A stretch of 13,043 nt of DNA. Source: Phycisphaerales bacterium (GTDB lineage: Bacteria; Planctomycetota; Phycisphaerae; Phycisphaerales; UBA1924). The stretch is taken from assembly GCA_007124345.1 (NCBI GenBank), contig SLFH01000128.1:1-13043 (forward strand), read 5' to 3'. The notes under the pieces are model-generated. The model saw only the letters and a program-made list of their open reading frames with translations, did no database searches and was not told where the DNA came from. Positions 1 to 7,281 of this stretch are shown here, in pieces. Made by a program: the position numbers and the translations under genes. The number at the start of each line of letters is the position of its first letter. The stretch's first letter is position 1.

Positions 1-488
1 GGCTCGGGCGAGGCGAGGAACGGGTCGGACGCCGCGGGCGTCAACGACTGCGCCGTCGGCGCCGCGGACGGAAGCACCGGAACCGAGCCCGAAGGGCGGA
101 ATCGCAGGAGGTCTCGCTGGCCCGCGGGGGGCGCGCTGCGCACATTCGGATCGATCGACGGGTAGTCCCAGGTCTCGCGCCGGAAGCCCCACTCCGGGTT
201 GCCCGCGTCGCCGAGACGCTCGGGCGAGGGATACACCGAGAAAACATCCTCGGCCAGGATCGACGCGATGTAATCGGCCACCTGGCGCGGGACATCGTCC
301 GTCGCCGCACGCGTCACAAAGGCGCGTCCGGCCCGACGGTCGCTCTTGCCGATCGCGGCGTAGAACACCGCCAGCACGGTCATCAGCGCGATCGTCCCGA
401 GCACGAGCACGAGGATCGAGCCCCGCCGGCGACGCATCGTCGCGAGGATTCCCACGCCCCCGCTCTGCTGTTGTCCGCCATTGCGCAT
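1..488 (-). CDS. GspK/PilX-like minor pseudopilin, N-terminal part (runs off left edge)
   Basis: This open frame starts at ATG 488 and runs off the window with no stop, giving about 162 residues. An AGGAG Shine-Dalgarno lies six bases before the ATG. The N-terminus has a basic stretch (RRRRG, residues 19-23) followed by a hydrophobic helix, SILVLVLGTIALMTVLAVFY (24-43), then polar sequence. This is the type IV pilin-like layout, but the usual Glu at +5 is absent (Leu instead). Lack of Glu5 is characteristic of GspK, the tip pseudopilin, and fits its place last in an E-F-G-H-I-J-K order. After the helix, the visible part is rich in Pro, Ser and Arg and shows no domain I recognise. Leader cleavage after Gly23 is inferred. 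An internal ATG at 437 would give a very short leader (MRRRRG) but has no ribosome binding site, so 488 is preferred. It could equally be called PilX-like. Confidence 0.8.
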   Translation of the reverse strand, partial: MRNGGQQQSGGVGILATMRRRRGSILVLVLGTIALMTVLAVFYAAIGKSDRRAGRAFVTRAATDDVPRQVADYIASILAEDVFSVYPSPERLGDAGNPEWGFRRETWDYPSIDPNVRSAPPAGQRDLLRFRPSGSVPVLPSAAPTAQSLTPAASDPFLASPE

Positions 489-543
489 TACGATCTCCTG
501 CTGCTTTGACCCGTCCCGTCCGGGCGCCCGGTGCCCGGCTCTC
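489..543 (-). other. gspJ-gspK spacer with a 12-bp palindrome
   Basis: This 55-bp gap contains the perfect palindrome CCGGGCGCCCGG (520-531) and the GspK-like gene's AGGAG site. It is the only junction among the five pilin genes without a stop/start overlap. No terminator-like T run is seen, so transcription probably continues. Confidence 0.4.
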
Positions 544-2604
544 TCAGCTTCCAAGGTCGAAGATGAACTGGTAGGTCTGCTCGAAAGTCGGATCTTCCGG
601 GTCTGCGAGCGTCATGGTGATCCGGACCAGCTTCGGCCAGGGCCACTCCATCGTTTCCTTCGGCTGCACCGCCGCCGCCTCCGCCCGCGCGAGCGGGTCG
701 GCGATGTTGGCGAGCTGCTGGGGCGTCCGGAAGTTGCCCTTGCGCTGCGGGTCGTAGGTCGGGTCGGTCCCCGGCGCGAAGTAGGCGTAGATCGGGCCGC
801 TCGCCACGATCGGGTCGACGCCGTGGATCAGGCCCTCCTGCAGCGTGCGGATCCTGGTCGCGCCCTGGATCGTCCCGCCGGCGTAGGCCCGGTTCTCGAT
901 CGCGCGGAGCGAAGGGCTGCGGTCCGCCTGACGGTCGGCGTCTGTGAAGAACTGGCCCGTCACATTGTCGACGACAAGGGGACGCACCGTGTCGGGATCG
1001 AATGAGATGTCGCTGCGGTAGAGCCTGATGAACGGCTGGTCCGAGCCCGGGGTGAAAGCCCCGGAGTTGTTGTTGTCCGCGAAGTCCGCCGAGCCGTACC
1101 AGATCAGCTCGCCGTGCCGGGGCGAACCGGGGTCGTGCTCGATCTGACCGAACGACCACTCGACGATGAACTCGCTGCACGCGGCCGAGCGAGGCCTCGA
1201 CGGCGCACGCACGCGGTCGCTGGAGGCGGTCCTGGGCCGGAACCCCACAGACCGGGCGCCGACGAAGTTGTTGTTCACCAGCGCGAGCTGGTCGTTGGGA
1301 CGGTCGGCCCGCTGGAACTCGTTGGCGTACTCGCGGAAGAGGTTGGGGGGCGAGAAGGCCGTCCGCATCCGCACGCCGCCGAGCGAGCGGAGCTGGCTGG
1401 GCCCGAACTCGGCGTCCTCGCCGTCGCTGTCGACGGGCATGAGCTGACGCATCCACGCGTGCATGGTCGAGACGAGCCCTTCGACCTCCGCCTGGCTCTG
1501 GGGCAGCGGCGTGCCCCCGCCCGGCGCGTTGCGACGCGGGCGGACACCGATCGGATCGTTGACGAACTCGGAGTCGTACGGGCCGATCGGGTTGAACGGG
1601 CCGGCGCCGGGCCCGATGCCCGTGTGCATCGCCCGGACATACGCCATCGCGTCTGGCAGGTCCATGGTCGCGATGTCGATCAGGCCGCTGGCGGCGATCA
1701 TCCGCGCCGAGCGGGCCCCGCCGCCCTGATGGCGCAGGGTCGGCTCGGGCGAGCCGGTGTAGTCGACCGCCTCACCCAACAGCGCGTTGGGATATCGGAA
1801 GAGCGTCGGCATCGCCGGCTGGAACGCGATCTGACGCGAGCTGTCGCGCAGCCGCGTGTTGTTCGCGAGATTGCCCGTAAACCCCGGGAAGGCGTTGGGC
1901 ACCTCGACAAGGTTCGCCGAGGGCGGGATCAGCACCGTGACATGGCGGAGCAACGCCCACTCGGAGGCGAGCTCGTTCACGCCGCCGGGCTGGCCGAGGT
2001 ACCCCATCACCTCCGGGTCGTCGTGGAGGTTGAAGCCGGCCCCGACGCCGAAGTTGAAGTCAGGCTCCTCCAGAAACTCTCGCTGCTGGTTGTTCAGCCG
2101 CGGAGAGTTGAGGTCAAGCAGCGAGCCGTGCCCGTAGTAGATCCGCGCCGTCGTGCCCGATCGGTTCGCCAGCGTCGACAGGGGCGACCTCGCGGTGGAG
2201 AAGTTCCCGTTGGCGAAGAAGACGATCTCGTCCACCCGCCGCGGACGGCGCTCGGCCGTCGGCTGGTCGAGATACAGGGGAACCAGCAGCGGCTCGGGAA
2301 CGCCGGGAGAGCTGTACAGCGGGCGGTCGTAGGCGTATGCGTGCCGGATCACCAGGGCGCCCTCGCGGGTGATCGCCCGGAAGTCCGCTCGCATCTGATG
2401 CTCGACCGACGCCGCGATGCGGTTCAGCTTGCTCACACGCTGGCCGACGCTGACCGTCGCGCCGGCGGAGGCGAAGAGCGTCGCCAGGGCGAGCGTGATC
2501 AGCACCGCGGCGGCGATGCCCGCGAGCAATTCCAGCAGGGTGAACGCCTGACGCCGGCGCGACGCGGGCTTGGCCGGAAACAGTGCTTGGAGTCGCTTGT
2601 TCAT
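544..2604 (-). CDS. GspJ/PilW-like prepilin, very large (686 aa)
   Basis: This is a pilin-like protein with a type III leader: residues 1-20, basic near the end (RRRQA), cleavage expected after Ala20, then FTLLELLAG with Glu25 at +5 and a hydrophobic helix to about residue 46. Ala rather than Gly at -1 is less common but accepted by prepilin peptidases. After the helix come about 640 residues of predicted exported, mostly non-hydrophobic sequence. GspJ and PilW proteins are usually about 200-350 residues, so this one is strikingly long. The C-terminal end (PKLVRITMTLADPED, then FEQTYQFIFDL) looks like the end of a minor-pilin beta domain, and FIVEWSF near the middle of the second half is also GspJ/PilW-like. 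The start overlaps the stop of the upstream pilin gene as ATGA, so it is probably translationally coupled; I see no strong ribosome binding site of its own. Position after a GspI-like and before a GspK-like gene supports GspJ, a tip-complex subunit. Confidence 0.85.
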   Translation of the reverse strand: MNKRLQALFPAKPASRRRQAFTLLELLAGIAAAVLITLALATLFASAGATVSVGQRVSKLNRIAASVEHQMRADFRAITREGALVIRHAYAYDRPLYSSPGVPEPLLVPLYLDQPTAERRPRRVDEIVFFANGNFSTARSPLSTLANRSGTTARIYYGHGSLLDLNSPRLNNQQREFLEEPDFNFGVGAGFNLHDDPEVMGYLGQPGGVNELASEWALLRHVTVLIPPSANLVEVPNAFPGFTGNLANNTRLRDSSRQIAFQPAMPTLFRYPNALLGEAVDYTGSPEPTLRHQGGGARSARMIAASGLIDIATMDLPDAMAYVRAMHTGIGPGAGPFNPIGPYDSEFVNDPIGVRPRRNAPGGGTPLPQSQAEVEGLVSTMHAWMRQLMPVDSDGEDAEFGPSQLRSLGGVRMRTAFSPPNLFREYANEFQRADRPNDQLALVNNNFVGARSVGFRPRTASSDRVRAPSRPRSAACSEFIVEWSFGQIEHDPGSPRHGELIWYGSADFADNNNSGAFTPGSDQPFIRLYRSDISFDPDTVRPLVVDNVTGQFFTDADRQADRSPSLRAIENRAYAGGTIQGATRIRTLQEGLIHGVDPIVASGPIYAYFAPGTDPTYDPQRKGNFRTPQQLANIADPLARAEAAAVQPKETMEWPWPKLVRITMTLADPEDPTFEQTYQFIFDLGS

Positions 2605-3719
2605 GGCTTCACCGTCATAATCCGCACCGCCGAGGGTGTCTGGGGCACGAACACGATCTCGCCGAGTTCACGCGAAGTGGACACCGTCCCGGGCACCGGC
2701 GGATCGACAATCAGCGCGTTGCCGCGTGCGCTGTCGACGCCGCGGACCGTGTACACCACGCCCAGTCGGTCAACAAACTTCTGCCCAGGACGCGAGAGCT
2801 GCAGCCAGTTGACGCCGTCGGTGCCCCCGCCGACGCGGACCGGCACGCGGTCTCGCGGGAACTGCGAGCCGACGCTCGGTGAGCCCGGGGGCGCGTAGTT
2901 CACGCCCGGCTCGACCTCGAGGCTCACGATGTGCCCGTAAGTCCCGAAACCGTCGCCGGTCGCCCGGCCAGCCTCCGGACCCGTCGGCCTGACCGCGGTC
3001 GCGATCCGCCTCCGATCGGCGGGCACGCCCGGGTCCGCGAGCCGGTCGAACAGCGTGATCAGCCGATTGTTGCGTCGCTCGTCGGGCAGGTTCAGCAGGC
3101 GGGCGTCGATCGGGCGGACGAAGATCGCGATCTGGATCGGGTCGAGCACGCTGGGCTGCGCCTGACCGCCCGAACTGAAGCGAGTCGGCGCACGCCTGGC
3201 CACGAAGTCCCACACCAGCCGCGGACGACCGGCGTTGTATGAGGTCGGGCGGGGCCAGAGCCGGTCGCCGACACGGACGAGCAGTTCCTCCCCGTCGTCG
3301 CTGACGGCAACGAGGATGTCCCCGAAGTCAACGCCCAGGATCTCGCCTGTGCTGGAGAGGAAGCTGTTGTTCTCGTCGATCAGGACCCACTCGCCGTCGC
3401 GCGACCAGTCCAGGTCGCGCCGCCAGGCGTCGAAGCCCCGGGGCATGTCGATCCCGTCGCTCTGGGCCTGCCCGGGGCGGGACGGGAGCACGGCGCGGAA
3501 ACCGAGCGACTCGTGGGAGCGCAGCCAGCTCTCGGCGGCCGCGGCAGCCTCGACACCGCGCGTCTCGTCGACGGCGATGCGCTGCTCGCGCACCACCACC
3601 GGAAAGACCGCCGCCAGACCGAGCAACCCGAGCGAGAGCACGAGCACCGCGATCAGGATCTCGACCAGCGTGAAGCCGCGACGGGCGCGGCGGGTGTTGA
3701 TGCGTTCGTGTGCCATCAT
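2601..3719 (-). CDS. GspI/PilV-like prepilin (372 aa)
   Basis: The N-terminus carries a clear prepilin leader: basic residues RRARRG with cleavage after Gly15, then FTLVEILIAVLVLSLGLLGL with Glu20 at +5. The helix ending in LSLGLLGLAAV is the typical signature of PilV and GspI minor pilins. The remaining roughly 320 residues form a soluble domain with no family I recognise; classical GspI is only about 125 residues and PilV under 200. GspI normally forms the pseudopilus tip with GspJ and GspK, and genes resembling both follow directly. The start is one of two adjacent ATGs (3719 or 3716). The first overlaps the upstream stop as ATGA, and a purine-rich GAGGAGGG lies just before it, serving either ATG. 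The 3' end overlaps the next gene by four bases, so the set is tightly coupled. Confidence 0.85.
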   Translation of the reverse strand: MMAHERINTRRARRGFTLVEILIAVLVLSLGLLGLAAVFPVVVREQRIAVDETRGVEAAAAAESWLRSHESLGFRAVLPSRPGQAQSDGIDMPRGFDAWRRDLDWSRDGEWVLIDENNSFLSSTGEILGVDFGDILVAVSDDGEELLVRVGDRLWPRPTSYNAGRPRLVWDFVARRAPTRFSSGGQAQPSVLDPIQIAIFVRPIDARLLNLPDERRNNRLITLFDRLADPGVPADRRRIATAVRPTGPEAGRATGDGFGTYGHIVSLEVEPGVNYAPPGSPSVGSQFPRDRVPVRVGGGTDGVNWLQLSRPGQKFVDRLGVVYTVRGVDSARGNALIVDPPVPGTVSTSRELGEIVFVPQTPSAVRIMTVKP

Positions 3720-4828
3720 CCGCCCTCCTCCGGCGGAAGCACCGGGATCACATCGCCGTTGTAGCGGTCGACGACGAACACACTCGCCCCCTCGCCCTCT
3801 GCGAACAGTTGGTTGAGCCCCTCGACGATCTGGGTGGGGATCGAGGGCGCCGGCCTGCCGCCCCGCTGCCAGTCGTCGTAGAAACTCCCGCTGACCGAAC
3901 CGATCCGGGCGTTCTCTAGTCCACGCTGGCGGAGCAGACCGACCATCCGCGACGCGTCGTAGAGCGCAAAGCGGGAGACGGGCCTGGCGAGCACGGTGTC
4001 GGGCGAGCGGTCACCGATCAGCCGTTCACGCGCGACATCGTTCATCGACGTAGCGAGCGCTTCCTTGACCAGCGCGATGTGGTCCACGCGCCGGTCCGGG
4101 CGGAAGCGGTCCTGGTCCCAGGGCCCACCGCCTCTGAACGAGGTGCTTGGGGCGGGGTCGTAAAACAGCGCCGGCCGGTTGTCGCCCGAGGCGAGACGCC
4201 CCGTGCCCGACTCGAAACGAACAAAGAAGCTCTGACGCTTGCGCCCTTCGCGGTCCGCGTCGCTTGCGCCCGAGACCGTCCGGTCGTAGAACCCGCTCTC
4301 GGGGAACATCCAATGGCTCATGTTCCGTCGATAGCGGGACTCGCTGTACCACCCGTAGTCCTGCGTGTCGTCCTGACCGACGATCTGGCCCGCCGACACG
4401 AAGCCCTGCACGAAGAAACTCGGCGGAAGCCGGATCGGCTCGCTCGAAGGGTCGGCGACGAACACCTCGATCTCCCGGGGCATCCCCACCTGCAGCAGCA
4501 GGTCGTCGCCGGCCACGGAGGTCGGGATGCGGTGCACGCCCACCCGACGGCAGGCAACGATCGTCATCCGCCCGCCGGGCTCATGCAGGAACAACGCCGC
4601 GGAATCGCCGCCGTCGACAGACTGCAGCGCGACATCCTTGGCGTTGGCGACCGCGACCCTGAGCTTGGTGTCCGCCAGCGACTCCGACGAACCGCGCAGC
4701 ATCGCGTTAAAACCGGGCACCGCGAACGCCGCCAGCAGGATCAGGATCACCACGACCCCGAGGATCTCGATCAGCGTGTACCCCGGGCGTGCGCCGGAGG
4801 TGTGATTGACGCTCGTTGTGCGCATCAT
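3716..4828 (-). CDS. GspH/FimU-like prepilin (370 aa)
   Basis: This is a pilin-like protein with leader cleavage expected after Gly16 (ARPG), followed by YTLIEILGVVVILILLAAFA with Glu21 at +5. Tyr replaces Phe at +1, which is tolerated. By order (after GspG-like, before GspI-like) it is the GspH position, though classical GspH is about 150-190 residues and this has a soluble domain of some 330 residues I cannot assign. The frame is open further upstream to an ATG at 4861, but that would overlap the preceding gene by 37 bases and make an unusually long leader. ATG 4828 overlaps the preceding stop as ATGA, the same arrangement as the next two junctions, so 4828 (or the adjacent ATG at 4825) is preferred. 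The sequence before it is G-rich (GGGGGGCAG) and only weakly like a ribosome binding site. Confidence 0.82.
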   Translation of the reverse strand: MMRTTSVNHTSGARPGYTLIEILGVVVILILLAAFAVPGFNAMLRGSSESLADTKLRVAVANAKDVALQSVDGGDSAALFLHEPGGRMTIVACRRVGVHRIPTSVAGDDLLLQVGMPREIEVFVADPSSEPIRLPPSFFVQGFVSAGQIVGQDDTQDYGWYSESRYRRNMSHWMFPESGFYDRTVSGASDADREGRKRQSFFVRFESGTGRLASGDNRPALFYDPAPSTSFRGGGPWDQDRFRPDRRVDHIALVKEALATSMNDVARERLIGDRSPDTVLARPVSRFALYDASRMVGLLRQRGLENARIGSVSGSFYDDWQRGGRPAPSIPTQIVEGLNQLFAEGEGASVFVVDRYNGDVIPVLPPEEGG

Positions 4829-5859
4829 CTGCCCCCCAGAATCACGATGTTGTCTCGCCACACCCGCTCGCGGACATCCGCGTCGGAGACCGTCGTCGGC
4901 GCGTTGGTCAGCCGACGCAGGTCGCTGATGTTCTCTGTTCCGAACAGGCCGTCACGCCCCGCCCCGACGATCGCCCAGCTCGCGCCCATCAGTTCGGTGA
5001 GCTCCGTTTCGGCGCGCGACTCGCGGTTGTCGGCGGGCCACGAGGTCCGGCCGGCTTCGTCCCATGTCCTTGGGTTTCGCAGCACCAGCGGCACATTCGT
5101 GAAGTCCGCCCGCCGGTCCCCGGGGCCGAGGTTCGAGAAGTTGCGCCACCGGTAAAAACGCCAAGCCCGGCCGTTGGAGTCGACGATCCCGATCACATTC
5201 TCGTCGGGGTTGCCCGTGGGCGAGCCGGCCGCATGCTCCCCGAACTCCAGCTCGTCGACATACCCGCGCTGCAGCGCCGAGCCCCGGGGCGTAAAGAACG
5301 CCTGGTACTCCCGCCCCCGCCCGTCGAAAGCGCCGTCGGCGCGGGGGGCGCGCATCGCCGGGCCCCGCACGCCGTCGATCGGGTTGCCCTCGCCGTCGTC
5401 CATGTCGGCGGCGCCGCCGAGGTAGTACGCCAGCGTAACCTTGCTGTACCTCTTGTCGCTCACGCCCGCCCCGGCGCTGATCGTGCCGCTGTGCCACGCC
5501 TCGCCCGGGGCCGTGCGTCCGGCGAAACGGAACTGACCGGAGTCCTCCCGCACCGCGATGCGGTTGCGGTCGTTGACCGAGACAATCGGCCCCTCGTTCG
5601 CCGGCGCCAGAGGCCGCCCGTCGATCACCAGGGGGGGCAGGAAGCCGAACTCGTTGGCGAACTGCGTCGTCGCCACGCGCATCGAGTTGGCCGTCGCGGT
5701 GTCGGAAGCGGTCCTCGCCACGCGGAGCGCCCCGGCGATCCCCACCACGAGGATCGCCGCCAGCACCCCGACGACGACAATCGTCACCAACAGCTCGATC
5801 AGCGTGAAGCCGTATCGGCCGGGACCCCGGCGCGGAATGTTTGCGATCGCGTTGGCCAT
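4825..5859 (-). CDS. GspG-like prepilin / pseudopilin (344 aa)
   Basis: The leader ends in GRYG (cleavage after Gly17), followed by FTLIELLVTIVVVGVLAAIL with Glu22 at +5, an almost textbook type IV pilin helix. Near the C-terminus, WAIVGAGRDGLFGTE (about residues 295-309), followed later by DNIVIL, resembles the closing loop of GspG-family pseudopilins (W-x-I-x-x-x-G-x-D-G), where acidic residues bind calcium in GspG; calcium binding here is inference. GspG is normally the major pseudopilin at about 140 residues, so 344 is odd for a shaft subunit and a shorter major pilin may be encoded elsewhere. The gene lies 22 bp after gspF and has a strong ribosome binding site (GGGAGGG, about six bases before ATG). 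It is first in a run of four genes joined by ATGA overlaps. Confidence 0.85.
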   Translation of the reverse strand: MANAIANIPRRGPGRYGFTLIELLVTIVVVGVLAAILVVGIAGALRVARTASDTATANSMRVATTQFANEFGFLPPLVIDGRPLAPANEGPIVSVNDRNRIAVREDSGQFRFAGRTAPGEAWHSGTISAGAGVSDKRYSKVTLAYYLGGAADMDDGEGNPIDGVRGPAMRAPRADGAFDGRGREYQAFFTPRGSALQRGYVDELEFGEHAAGSPTGNPDENVIGIVDSNGRAWRFYRWRNFSNLGPGDRRADFTNVPLVLRNPRTWDEAGRTSWPADNRESRAETELTELMGASWAIVGAGRDGLFGTENISDLRRLTNAPTTVSDADVRERVWRDNIVILGGR

Positions 5860-5881
5860 GGCAGCCCTCCCAATTCGGGCC

Positions 5882-7177
5882 TTAGACCGCCCCGCCCTGC
5901 AGCGAGTTGATCATCTCCACAAGCGGGAGGAACATCGCCACGACGATCGTGCCGACCATACCGCCCAGCACGACCACCATCAGAGGCTCGAGCAGCGACA
6001 CCAGACCGGCGACCGCCACATCGACCTCTTCGTCGTAGTTGTCGGCGATCTTCATGAGCATCACATCGAGCTCACCGGTCTCCTCGCCCACGTCGACCAT
6101 GTTCACCACGATCGCGTCGCAGACCTTGCTCTCACGCAGCGGCTCGGCGAACGACTCGCCTTCCTGGATCGAGTCGTGCACCCTCCCGAGCGCCTTCTCG
6201 AACACATAGTTGCCGCAGGTCTCCTTTGTGATCGTCACCGCTTCGAGGATCGGCACGCCCGCGGCGATCAGCGTCCCGAGGGTCCGGCTGAACCTCGCGG
6301 TCACCGTCTTCTTCACCAGATTGCCGAAGATCGGGAGCTTGAGGATCATCCAGTCCGTCGCCGCCTTGCCCGGGCCAGCGGCCCGGATCAGCTTCCAGAA
6401 CACGAACGCGAACGGGATGCCCAGCAGGATGAACACCGCGCCGGGGATCTGCTGCCCGGGGTTCGTCCCCGCGACCCAGCGGCTCGTCTCTGTCAGCCAG
6501 ACCGTCAGCGCGGGCAACGCCACGCCGAAGTCCGTGAAGATCTCCTCGAACCTTGGGATGATGAAGACCATGATGCCCGTCAGGATCAGGACCGCCACGC
6601 TGATGACCGCGATCGGGTACACCATCGCGCCCTTGATCTGACGCTTGAGCTTCTCGGCCTTCTCCATGAACTCGGCCAGACGCTGGAGGATGACATCCAG
6701 CACGCCGCCGATCTCGCCCGCGTTGACCATCTTCACATAGAGCTTGTTGAACGCCTTGGGGTTCTTGCTCATCGCCTCCGACAAACTCGAACCGCCCGAG
6801 ACCTCCTCGCACACACTGATCAGGCAGGTCTTCAGCTGGCCAGGCTTGGCCTGGTCCTCAAGGATCTGCAGCGACCGCAAGAGCGGCAGGCCCGCGTCCT
6901 GAAGCGTCGAGAGCTGGCGGGTGAACATCGTCAGCTGCTTGGGCTTGACACGCCCGAACGACATCCCGCCGCCCTTCTTCTTGCCGCCCGTCTCGCCCGC
7001 GCCGGGCACGCCCTTCTGCGCCTCGGCCTGCTTCTTCACCTTCTGCTGGCGGACCTCGGTCGGGTACAGGCCCTGGGCGCGGATCCGCGCGACCGCCTCG
7101 TTGGGATCGTTCGCCTCGATCGAGCCCTTGCGATTCTTGCCGGTCGCGTCCATCGCTTCGTATGTGAATGTCGCCAT
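5882..7177 (-). CDS. gspF: Type II secretion / type IV pilus inner-membrane platform protein GspF/PilC
   Basis: This polytopic inner-membrane protein couples the cytoplasmic assembly ATPase to (pseudo)pilin assembly. At 431 residues it is only slightly longer than typical family members. It has the two repeated GspF domains: roughly residues 81-208, with TRQLSTLQDAGLPLLRSL and VNAGEIGGVLDVIL, and 293-418, with SRTLGTLIAAGVPILEA and VDVGEETGELDVML. Three hydrophobic segments are visible (about 186-208, 247-264 and 393-421). The N-terminus (TFTYEAMDATGKNRKGSIEA) is the usual soluble start, followed by a Lys/Gly-rich linker (47-71) before the first domain. A GAGGAA ribosome binding site precedes the ATG. 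It lies 104 bp downstream of the GspE gene, and that gap holds two GC-rich hairpins. The assembly ATPase upstream and pseudopilins downstream match the gspE-F-G order. PilC is the pilus-side name for the same family. Confidence 0.95.
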   Translation of the reverse strand: MATFTYEAMDATGKNRKGSIEANDPNEAVARIRAQGLYPTEVRQQKVKKQAEAQKGVPGAGETGGKKKGGGMSFGRVKPKQLTMFTRQLSTLQDAGLPLLRSLQILEDQAKPGQLKTCLISVCEEVSGGSSLSEAMSKNPKAFNKLYVKMVNAGEIGGVLDVILQRLAEFMEKAEKLKRQIKGAMVYPIAVISVAVLILTGIMVFIIPRFEEIFTDFGVALPALTVWLTETSRWVAGTNPGQQIPGAVFILLGIPFAFVFWKLIRAAGPGKAATDWMILKLPIFGNLVKKTVTARFSRTLGTLIAAGVPILEAVTITKETCGNYVFEKALGRVHDSIQEGESFAEPLRESKVCDAIVVNMVDVGEETGELDVMLMKIADNYDEEVDVAVAGLVSLLEPLMVVVLGGMVGTIVVAMFLPLVEMINSLQGGAV

Positions 7178-7195
7178 GCCTGCGTTCCTCGTTTG

Positions 7196-7210
7196 TCCGC
7201 CCCAGGCGGA
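7196..7210 (-). repeat. Inverted repeat in the gspE-gspF gap
   Basis: A perfect 6-bp inverted repeat (TCCGCC, three bases, GGCGGA) lies just upstream of the gspF ribosome binding site. In the minus-strand transcript it would form a small GC hairpin. It has no following U tract, so it is not a terminator. A role in mRNA processing or in setting GspF levels is speculation. Confidence 0.35.
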
Positions 7211-7236
7211 TTGTCATCCGTGATCGCCGATGCCCC

Positions 7237-7252
7237 CGGCCCGGTCGGGCCG
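7237..7252 (-). repeat. GC-rich inverted repeat in the gspE-gspF gap
   Basis: A perfect 7-bp inverted repeat (CGGCCCG, GT, CGGGCCG) lies about 30 bp after the gspE stop. With only two bases between arms, the loop would open by at least one pair, but the stem would still be stable. There is no T run after it on the minus strand, so it looks like an intra-operon hairpin rather than a terminator. Confidence 0.4.
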
Positions 7253-7281
7253 CACACCTCTGCCCGTCCCTCGCCCGTTCC

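Noticed and set aside
1114..2898. 594-residue plus-strand frame opposite the GspJ-like gene
   Set aside because: Same pattern: Arg-rich, low-complexity translation, antisense to a frame with a clear prepilin leader and operon context.
4829..4861. ATG at 4861 for the GspH-like gene
   Set aside because: It would overlap the preceding gene by 37 bases and lengthen the leader; ATGA at 4828 matches the neighbouring junctions.
7237..7252. GC hairpin after gspE as a terminator
   Set aside because: The stem is good but there is no T tract after it on the minus strand, and gspF follows in the expected order, so a read-through hairpin is more likely.
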